Below, one piece after another: positions 56,220-64,000 of a stretch of DNA of 64,000 nt. This DNA comes from Polyporus tsugae. Lineage: Eukaryota > Basidiomycota > Agaricomycetes > Polyporales > Polyporaceae. The DNA lies in NCBI GenBank assembly GCA_024305745.1, contig JAHRBS010000012.1, forward strand, positions 1,245,001 to 1,309,000, read 5' to 3'. The stretch's first letter is position 1; every line of letters starts with the position of its first letter. The position numbers and the translations under genes are program-made. Under the pieces are notes generated by a model. It was not told the origin of the DNA, ran no database searches, and worked only from the letters and a program-made list of their open reading frames with translations.

Positions 56220-59200
56220 ATGCTCGTCGTCCACCCGTCTTCCCAGTGCGACGTCTGCCTAGACCCGTACACTTGGGTCACCCCCGCCAAGTCTCCTCAT
56301 GCAATCCAGTGCGGCCACGTATTCTGCTACGAGTGCGTATCCTGGTCTTCCTACGTCGTTTGCCCCATTGTGGTTTGGCGGCGTCATAATGCGGCGTGAT
56401 GATGTGGTCGGGCTGGTGCTTACTGCATCCACATTTGGACAGCTGCCTGCGTACGGTGAACCCGAGCAACTGTCCTATGTGCCGCAAGGCGTTCAACCCG
56501 GAGCGCATCAAAAAACTGCATGTTGACAAGGCCCCCGGCGAAGGCGTAGCCCCCACTGGTCCCGTGGCGGAGGAGAACGAGCTATTGCGCCGTATTGGCA
56601 GGCTTTTCGATGAGGGCGCGGACCCCGCTGACGTGGACGCCATGAAGGGCGAGGCGTTAGAGTGGCTGAACAACCATCCCGGGCCCTCGGTGAGCCTCCC
56701 ATCCCATTTTTTCTGCCGCATATGTGACCTGACTGACTAAACGCCGCACGGGATCTAGCACGTCGCATTACGGAACGCGGTATTCGCACTGCACGAAATC
56801 AAGTCCCTTCGCATCGAGAAGGCCGCCGATAGAGAAATCATCCAACGCCTGCGTGTAACTCATGAGAGACACGCAGATGTTAAGGACAGGGACCTGCAAA
56901 TCTCCATGGAGGTCGAGAGGCACCTGCTCGCTCAGCAAGAGAGTCTGCAGAATGACTATGAAACGTGAGTGGTTTCTGACTAACATTCGGTTGGCCCATG
57001 GGATTTCCTTGTCCTAAATGACACTTTCATCTCATTACACGGTCACGCAGGGAGCTGAGTAGCCTCCGGGAGGAGAACGCCCGAATTCAAGGCGAGCTAA
57101 GCCGTTACACGATCTCCTCGAACCCGTTACCGCGCCCTCCCGAGCATATTCCCCTCGTCACTTCACTTCCCCGTGATCCCGCTGCGTCCGCCACCAATTC
57201 TGTTCAGCGGAGCGGTGCTCCGTTGGGTCCCGGCCTCCCGTCTGTCGTCGCCCCGTCTACCCAGTCACGCTCCAGTTCCAACGGTTCAGGTGGTTCGACC
57301 GGTTCGCGCCGTGCGCCCTCAGTTCATTTCGCTGAGCCCGGTCACCCGACCGAGAGGCAGTCGAAATCGAAGTATAAGATTACCGCCGACGGTGAGGAGC
57401 TTCGTCAAGAGAAGACTCGCCGTCCTCACCTCATTGTTCCAGGGGCCCCTTCGTCTCAACGCGTTATTCCGCCCCGCCTGGACGGCGCAGATCTCGACGT
57501 GACTCCCCGGCCGCCTATCACGGTAGTCCCGACATCGCAGCGCCCCGACCTCACATCTATTCACTATCCTCCTAATTCATCATACGCTCCCCGTCCTGGT
57601 GATTCAGTCGTCTGGGTGAACGGCACTGGGCCTCCCATTGAGTTGACGGAGGCCGAGAAGGAAATATTGATACAACGCAGCCGGGAGCCTTCGATGGGGT
57701 TCACCAACAGCAACCCTGTGTCCTCCACTGTCGTCCCTAGTCTCGCGCCCCCCGGTTCCTCTGTCACAGTTCCTCCGATGGTCCCACCCCCTCCCATCCT
57801 TCCGCCCACATTGACCGCCCGTCCCGCTGCTGAGACCGGTTCTGCACGTATGCGGGTCATCCCGGCGGATGCACCCGTGTCGGGACGGTCTCCCCTTGCC
57901 TGGCGTCCGGGGCCCGCGCATAAGGAGGGTTATGTCAAGGCTTACCTTCCCCATCTGGGTGGCATTGGCTGGATTGCGGAAGAAGAGGCCTCCAAACTTC
58001 CCGTTCGAGCCTGGGGTACTGAGAGCCGATATCCATATGTACTTGCCAAAGAGCCGTCGGAAGTCGACGACGAGTGGAGGAGGGATCATAACGGCGCGTC
58101 TCCTGGTCCAAACCCATTGCAGCTCATTGGCGTCCCCGAGGCTCCAGTCGCGGGCCCCAGTAGGAGTGCCATTCAACGTACCCAGTACGACGCCCCGCCG
58201 GAATCTTCCGCCAGAGCATCGACGCTTTTCCGTGACCAACCGAGACCCTCCGACCGTGCTATCCCCGCGTCCGGGAATAGCTCAAACGCATCCCTCAGCG
58301 AGCTGGGCATCCTCGCACCTGCTTCAAGCGCCTCTCGCCCCCAACGCTCTTCTTTCCGGCGACGTCGTGCTGCGAGCAATGCCGAACCTCTTGGCCTGAA
58401 CCTGACGTCTCTTCCTATGTCCCGTCCAAGAGACTCTGAGGACCCGGAAACCCAACCCTCGCCCGCGTCGACTTGGGGTACGATGGAATCCAGGAACTCC
58501 AGCCTTGGAAACCTCCGTTTAAACAACTTCGGGGACCCCGACCCTTACACACGTGCACAGTCCCTTGAGCAGCTACCTATTGGCGAGCTCAATGGCGGAC
58601 CTATTGTCCTCACCGATGCTATGACCCCAAGGCAGGGATCTTCGACCTTCGACGACACCCGGTCAATCTCCGGCCAGTCGATTCATTCACGTGACCACCA
58701 CGCAGGAGCAAACGCCCCAGGCCTTCTCTTGAACCCAAGCTCAGGCAGCTCTCATGTCGTCTCCAGCGTCCAGGATCTCGAGGATGTCAACCGTTCGTTA
58801 CAGCGACTTGCAGACTCGCAAACAAGGGAACCGCCTCGCCACTCGCAGCACTCTTCGCGCCACTCCTCTCATCCGTCCATGTCTGGAGACGAGGCAGATA
58901 TGATGATTGGTTCGCGGACTGGCATTGCCCTCTATAGCTCGAGGCCGTCGCAGCACGCGAGCAATGGGTCTCACAATGGTCGTTCGTCCAACGACCCGTC
59001 CCCTCCTGCGCACTCTCGTCCTCACAGCCGTGGTTCCGCTCGCGAGCACCGTGCTGAGAGCACCCACAGCCAGCACAGCTCGCTTAGCCGCCAAAGCTCG
59101 CACAGTCAACACAGCTCCTACAGCACCCACAGCGCTCACAGCACTCACAACGCCGACACCTCCAGTTCGCACCGATCAGCTTCCGACCAACGCAGAGCTC

Positions 59201-59523
59201 GCCGTGCGTCCAACGCGTCAATGCTGAACCATGCTCCCGAGTCTGCAACGTGGACGACCATACCCTCGGACATGCAGCCGTACGGATCTTCTCGTGGGCC
59301 CTATGTCTCCGACCCTCGCCCCCCACCCAGCCAGGAGTCCATCCCCCGTTCTCTCCAGTCGAATGGGGATGGCCTTGGCCTTACCTTCGAAGCCCCAAGC
59401 ACGTCCTCCGCAGTCTCCGGAAACGGAGAGCAAGCTTCGGGCATCCATGCCCCACGCCCCGTCAATGGCCGTCGTGCCAGCCAACTCATCGGCAACTCCT
59501 GGAACGCCAGAAGCGGCCACTAG
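56220..59523 (+). CDS. RING-finger, coiled-coil, Ser/His-rich protein (paralogue B)
   Basis: Model join(56220..56332, 56443..56689, 56759..56964, 57051..59523), 1012 aa. C3HC4 RING at residues 10-51: Cys10/Cys13, Cys31/His33, Cys36/Cys39, Cys48/Cys51. The donor inside the Asp codon (GA|GTGCGT) restores the sixth ligand. Then come KKLHVDKAPG, an acidic helix, a coiled coil (EIIQRLRVTHERHADVKDRD) and SLREENARIQ. An 800-residue disordered tail follows. It includes a conserved-looking island around residues 600-630 (SRDQPRPSDRAIPASGN, RSSFRRRRAASNAEP) and a His/Ser repeat block. It is paralogous to the gene at 47735, and the intron positions in the RING and after the acidic linker agree. The E3 ligase role is inferred from the RING only; substrates are unknown. 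Confidence 0.8.
59041..59190 (+). repeat. His/Ser repeat within RING paralogue B
   Basis: This part of the tail encodes repeated His-Ser and Gln-His-Ser-Ser units (for example STHSQHSSLSRQSSHSQHSS) from an imperfect CAC-AGC/CAGCAC repeat. It is low complexity and may have grown by replication slippage. Confidence 0.75.
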
Positions 59524-60172
59524 CGGATCCTCTCCACGAAAACCTATCCGGTATTATTCGAGTTCGGTGAAAAATAGACACTTCTCTATGCTCTTCCTTT
59601 GGTGTCATCCCCGTCATTCCTTAATCGTCCATAATCGCTCCCTGATCTCTTCTTGGATATACATATCGTCATCTCTGGTCGCTACCCTTTGCTTGCTATC
59701 CTCATCCATCTCTCGTGGCTCTCGTGCTCTTCCACCGTTCGTATCGCGCCCTCTACGTCTTAGATCTACCCAGTGGCTGTTGTTGCAGCCGATGCTCCGC
59801 ATGTTGTTGCACCGTAATTGTAATTTCCCCATTCTGTAGCACTTCCGTCTAATCCCTTTCATCCTCGGGTTCGTCCATGGTTCTCTCCAGTCTCTCGACC
59901 ACCCGCCCCAAGAGTACACTATACCTGGCATGTCGCGCGTCGTCCTGTCTGGATCTTTGCCGTTATCTCATGCAGCTTTGCTTGCTCGTCCTCACTTACG
60001 TTATTCACGCAGATCTCGGTCTCGCTGTACGATACCACGTTTACGGTTACTCATGTACATACGATCTCCCGCCGCCATCTACTCCGGGTACACACGCTCA
60101 CGCACATCCATCTGGATCATATATTGGCGTATTATGCATTATTACGACTTCACGATATATACATATATATCG
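59524..60172. other. Convergent intergenic region
   Basis: Between the stops of RING paralogue B and the acyltransferase. T/C-rich, with ATATATACATATATAT near 60155-60172. No gene is supported. It should contain both polyadenylation sites. Confidence 0.45.
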
Positions 60173-62552
60173 TTATGGTTTGAACTCATGTCGCTTCGCT
60201 GGGCCAACCTGCATCCACGCCTCGCCCCGCATCTTGGCTGACACGAGACCATGCAGGTATTTGGAATCGATCATGAACAACCACATCGAGCGCGTCGCCT
60301 CCGCGCGGGCTTCGAGCAAGGGGCGGATGAGCCTGCGTGAGGCCACAGGCGGCGGGTTGGGTGTTGGCACATGCGCGGGTGCGCCTTCGCGCCGCTTGAT
60401 GTACAGGTTGGGCGGGGCGACGTAAGGCGTGGTGTACGGCGCCAGCTCCTCTTCCGTAAGCGAACTGGACTGTGGCGAGAGGATACCGAGGAGGAGCTTG
60501 AAGGAAGCAAGAAGCCGCTTGAACCTGGAACTGCTGGTGAGCAACTGCAGACAAAGAATGAAGAGAGAAATGGTGGGTCTCACTGCCGGTAGTTGGCTGT
60601 TGAAAAGCGGATAAGCGTGGGACGACAGGCCTCAGAGTGAAGGACTTACAGCCAACCCAGTAGTCGTGCCAGCGAGCGAGCACGAAGCTCGTAACGTAGA
60701 AGACACCTAATATACCAAGCGCCGCTTTGGTCGTCCCCGACAGCCCCTCATTCCCGATGAAGAACCAGCGTCCCGCCGTCCAGAGCGACTGAAGGCCGGG
60801 AAGGAGGTGCCCCGGGACCCACTCGCGAAGCCTTGCAAGCTGTCCGACAGAGTCTGCGATCAGCCCGCGGACGATCGCGCGTGTCACCACGGCGTACGCG
60901 GCTGCGGCGGTGAGGCCGCCGAAGATGGCCTTGAACTGCGCCCAGGTCTCCTCTTCCTCCGCCTTGCCGAGCATCCGGCCCCCCAAGAGGCCCATGGCGT
61001 ACGCCAGGATGTGCGGGAGGAGTGCGGGGAGGAAGAAGGCGAAGCGCGGGTGGAGGACGGTGACGAGCAGCTGGCGGAGGACTATAGCGAGCGTGCGGGG
61101 GAGACTGGGGCGCGTCTTGATGTCGGGAAGGATGGCGTTCAGGGAAGCGTGCGAGATGTTGGCGTGGTGCAGGAGGGAGTGGTACTTGAGAAGAGCTTGT
61201 CGCGCTTTCACGAAGGAGGGCGCCGCGTCGGGGTCGGTGAATTGGCTGATGAGACTGATGGGACAGGGTGGGTGAGTGCGGAGATGTAATGCCAACTACA
61301 GTGGGACGTACTTCTGAGATATCCAAAGGAAATGAGACGGCGCGAGCTCATCGTCGGCCCATAGAATATCCCTGGCCATGGCCGTCGCATATAGGGTGTC
61401 CCTAGATCGCAGCTTAGTGGGGAGAAGCGCATATATGCACGTCTGCTTGAACCCGACTCACCAATCCGGGGCATTGATAGTCAAGGCCAACAAACGTTTC
61501 TCGATCTCCGAGGTCAACGCCTTGACGACGTCTCGCGAGTCGAGCCGGTCCTTGTCGCCATCCGCCTCCGACGCGTGCACCTCCACAAACGCCTCGACGT
61601 CAATGGGCTTCCCCCACCTTCAAACAGCATCCGTCAGCGCTCCGAGAGCCGCACCTTAACTCATAGAACTGACCTCACGCAAACCTAAGTTGGCCATCAA
61701 GTCGAGAAGTGGGTTTCCGCCGACGTCAGTTTCGACACGTGCAGGCGCAGGAACCCCGTCCGCGCGCATACACAATAAGCACTCACCCTGCTCTGGTACT
61801 GCGTCTTGTCCGTATACACAACCCCCACGGGCACGATCTGCAGCCGCTTCCCCTGACCGCCCCTCCTCTCCTGTGCACACCGGACATACTCGAGCGCCGC
61901 GCGGCTCGCGCCGTCCTTCACCTGCGCGATGCTCGGTTCCGTATAGCTCGTGCCCTCGGGGAAGACCCCGATGACTTCCTCCCTCTCGAGAGCCTTGATC
62001 GTCTCCTTGAACAGCGCCTCGTTCGCCTTCGACAGGGCGGGGCCAGGGCTGCCTGGCTGTCCGGACGGGACCGGGGCGACGTTCGGGTTGCGCGCGACGG
62101 GGATGCTGCCTGAGGAGAGAAGAATGGCGCCAACGAGCGGATTCCTGAACAGCGTCGATTTGGCCCAGAAGCAGACCGGGCGGCTGTGTGGTGTTGTTAC
62201 CGCTAGAGCGTACGCAGGGACGGAGTGCCAGTGAGCGCGAGGGGGCGAGGTGTGGTGCAGGATGCGCTCACCGAGGGTAGCAATGTCGAGTATCTCATTG
62301 TGGTGGCAGGACGTTCTGGGGTAGGAGAGAGAGCATGAAATTAGTTGAGGTTGGCCCAGGGTTGGCCCAAAGGCTTGCGATATAGGTCGTTGATGGGAAG
62401 CTCGGCACTGCCGCGGCAGGAGTAGCGACGCACATTATGAGGGGTCCATCGTGTGGCACGTTCTCTTCACCGTCCACATAGACCTCGGAATAATAGCGCA
62501 ATGCCCAATCTGATATTTGGCGTAATCCGCGGTATACAAGCTTCAGCTCCAT
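60173..62552 (-). CDS. Glycerol-3-phosphate acyltransferase (Sct1/Gpt2 type)
   Basis: Nine exons: complement(join(60173..60524, 60584..60596, 60650..61254, 61312..61371, 61462..61617, 61674..61684, 61787..62202, 62272..62315, 62434..62552)), 591 aa. The ER enzyme makes lysophosphatidate from glycerol-3-phosphate and acyl-CoA, the first step of glycerolipid synthesis. Motif I CHHNEILD (H-x4-D) spans exon 2. [48 protein letters not shown] (motif III, FPEGTS) and [11 protein letters not shown] (motif IV) follow in exon 3. Two or three hydrophobic segments lie in exon 7. Two tiny exons are required: 11 nt (61674-61684) joining SR to [10 protein letters not shown], and 13 nt (60584-60596) encoding NYRQ before [13 protein letters not shown]. 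The acceptor of exon 7 may be 61254 or 61245. Gpt2-type paralogues are similar, so no gene symbol is given. Confidence 0.85.
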
Positions 62553-62933
62553 GTCGAGGTAGGGGAGCAGGAGGTGAATGTTGAGTCCAGGAGGCAACAG
62601 GCAACAGACGTCATCCCACACAAATGATCCGTTCCCCTGTTCCCGCCTACAGGCCATCTCAGATCCCGCCGCAGTATTCACAATCGCTAGGTCGGAGATG
62701 GTTGAACATAGTGGAATACAAAGCAGACTGGCGCACACTCTACAGTCTAGACACACATGGTATGTGAGAAACATGGGCATCGACCACGGGGCAGGTCTTT
62801 GCACAAGCCAAAGAACCTGATGCGCGTCGAGCAGCGACCTTTGATCATTCCACACGGACGGCTCGCATGTACAGCGATACATAGTAGCAGCAATGCGGGA
62901 GATGATGTTTTGCGTACGATGTGATGTGGCGAT
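62553..62933. other. Spacer between RPS14 and acyltransferase
   Basis: A 381 bp tandem spacer (both genes on the minus strand). It holds the RPS14 3' end and the acyltransferase promoter. No exon is seen. Confidence 0.45.
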
Positions 62934-63604
62934 CACAGACGACGACCACGGCGACCACCCTATTGGTAGTAATTTGTCAGGAACTCGACAGCAAACAAAC
63001 AACAGAGGAACTGCACGCACCTTGCGGCGGGTCGAGTCGGTGGGGATGGGAGTCACATCCTCAATACGGCCGATACGCATGCCGGACCGGGCGAGCGCAC
63101 GGAGAGCGGACTGAGCACCGGGGCCGGGGGTCTTGGTGCCAGTGCCACCGGTTGCACGAAGCTTGATGTGGAGAGCAGTGATGCCAACCTCACGGCAGCG
63201 GGTAGCGACATCCTGAGCGGCAAGCATGGCAGCGTAGGGGGAAGACTCGTCGCGGTCCGCCTTGACCTTCATGCCACCTGAAAATTCATGCGATCTATCA
63301 GGGATCGGGTGAAAATGTAGTATGCGAAGGAGCGCACCAGTGACACGGGAGATGGTCTCCTTGCCAGAGAGATCGGTAACGTGGACGAAGGTGTCGTTGA
63401 AGGAGGCGTAGATGTGGGCGACACCGAATACGAGCTCGCCCTCAGCAACTTGGGGACCGAGCGCAACGGGCTCCTCCTTGGCGGCCTTGACCTTCTTGGG
63501 GGGCTACATCCGGAGCCTCGTCAGTCCATCCATCCTGATTCCTGCCGACATTCCTCGCCACGCCAACCCCACACCATCCAGGGCGTTGAGGGGGTACTCA
63601 CCAT
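62934..63604 (-). CDS. RPS14: 40S ribosomal protein S14 (uS11)
   Basis: Model complement(join(62934..62960, 63021..63277, 63338..63503, 63602..63604)), 150 aa. It is a small-subunit protein near the platform, contacting the 18S rRNA 3' region. The sequence is highly conserved: [74 protein letters not shown] and the basic end [11 protein letters not shown] encoded by a separate 27 nt exon. The initiator ATG is itself the whole first coding exon (ATG|GTGAGT). The second exon begins with two Pro codons. Such an ATG-only exon is common in fungal ribosomal protein genes and places a strong intron just after the start. Confidence 0.97.
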
Positions 63605-63714
63605 GATGTTTAGGGCGTCGGGGGGTCTTGAGGGAGGGAGGCTGAGGACGTTGAACGAGGAGACACCTCCACCGACAACATTTCCGTCCGACTGTGGGCG
63701 CTAGACCGGCCACT

Positions 63715-63741
63715 CACGTGGATGGGAACGCGCCCCACGTG
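63715..63741. promoter_or_regulatory. Paired CACGTG boxes upstream of RPS14
   Basis: Two CACGTG palindromes (63715-63720 and 63736-63741) lie 111 and 132 nt upstream of the RPS14 ATG, followed towards the gene by a pyrimidine-rich stretch on the sense strand. CACGTG is the core site of bHLH factors of the Cbf1 type. Function in this gene is inferred. Confidence 0.5.
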
Positions 63742-64000
63742 GTCAGCGCGACGCGTCTTCCAGGCGTCTACTTACGTTCTCTGTATAGGATGGCAGAGCT
63801 AAGTTAGGTTACGGTACTTACCAGCTGGAGGTGCCTTAGCAGCTGGGGAGCGGAACCCGATAGCAGTTGTCAAATGACCAGATACTTCAACGCATTTACG
63901 CCGCCTACAGCACTCTGTCTGGCATATTCGTGTTCACGCTGCAGTCGAGCTTGGCTCCCGGTGCCAACTCGACCCTTGCCAGCTTCCATAATACCTGCTT
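63742..64000. other. Right edge, unresolved
   Basis: On the minus strand an ATG at 63989-63987 opens 38 codons ending near 63873, and good donor-like GTAAGT sequences follow near 63822 and 63778. It could be the 5' part of a further transcript or an RPS14 leader with introns. The window ends before this can be decided. Confidence 0.25.

Noticed and set aside
57604..58239. Minus-strand frame of 211 codons within RING paralogue B
   Set aside because: Antisense shadow of a long Ser/Pro-rich exon. No start context, domain or splice sites.
1..64000. CRISPR arrays, bacterial operons, integrases, prophage features
   Set aside because: None seen. Spliceosomal introns and family content show this is a eukaryotic nuclear sequence.

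Overview
The window is nuclear DNA of a filamentous basidiomycete, most likely an Agaricomycete (the mix of HET-domain, F-box/LRR-like and kinase-like accessory genes would suit a polypore-type fungus, but the species cannot be read from the sequence). The evidence is many short GT-AG introns (mostly about 50-70 nt, often with CTAAC-like branch sites), GC-rich coding sequence and no operons. I assembled the gene models by hand from reading frames, splice sites and family conservation. Every joined model closes in frame, but none has been tested against RNA.

Layout. 0.5-3.2 kb: an Ase1/PRC1/MAP65 microtubule bundler (+). 4.3-13 kb: an accessory block with an intact HET-domain gene (+), two divergent Cyt-like (delta-endotoxin CytB/volvatoxin-type) pore-former family genes, a relic of a GNA1-like acetyltransferase, and a frameshifted kinase-like gene that has lost its catalytic aspartates. 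14-24 kb: an F-box/LRR-like gene (-), a TPR protein (+), a carboxymuconate-cyclase-type beta-propeller protein (+) and an F-box-like protein (-). 24.2-32.2 kb: almost no supportable coding sequence. 32.2-33.2 kb: DPM1 (-). 34-39 kb: two further HET genes, each broken within its first 40 codons. 39.2-40.9 kb: a decayed F-box gene (-). 41.3-42.7 kb: Mo25/Hym1 (+). 42.7-47.7 kb: again gene-poor. 47.7-59.5 kb: two paralogous RING/coiled-coil/Ser-rich proteins (+) flanking Sec61-beta (-) and a VAMP7-type R-SNARE (+). 60.2-63.6 kb: a glycerol-3-phosphate acyltransferase (-) and ribosomal protein S14 (-).

How it fits together. Conserved housekeeping genes for the cytoskeleton, secretion, lipid and GPI/N-glycan precursors, and translation are intact and intron-rich. 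They are interleaved with fast-evolving genes (HET, Cyt-like, F-box, kinase-like), of which four or five are degraded. The most interesting arrangement is the intact HET gene lying 116 bp tail-to-tail from a Cyt-like pore-former-family gene, beside a divergent second copy. This is a plausible recognition-plus-effector pair for allorecognition or defence, but that role is inference. A second theme is extreme splicing: probable coding exons of 4, 8, 11, 13, 14 and 17 nt, and two genes whose first coding exon is only the ATG.
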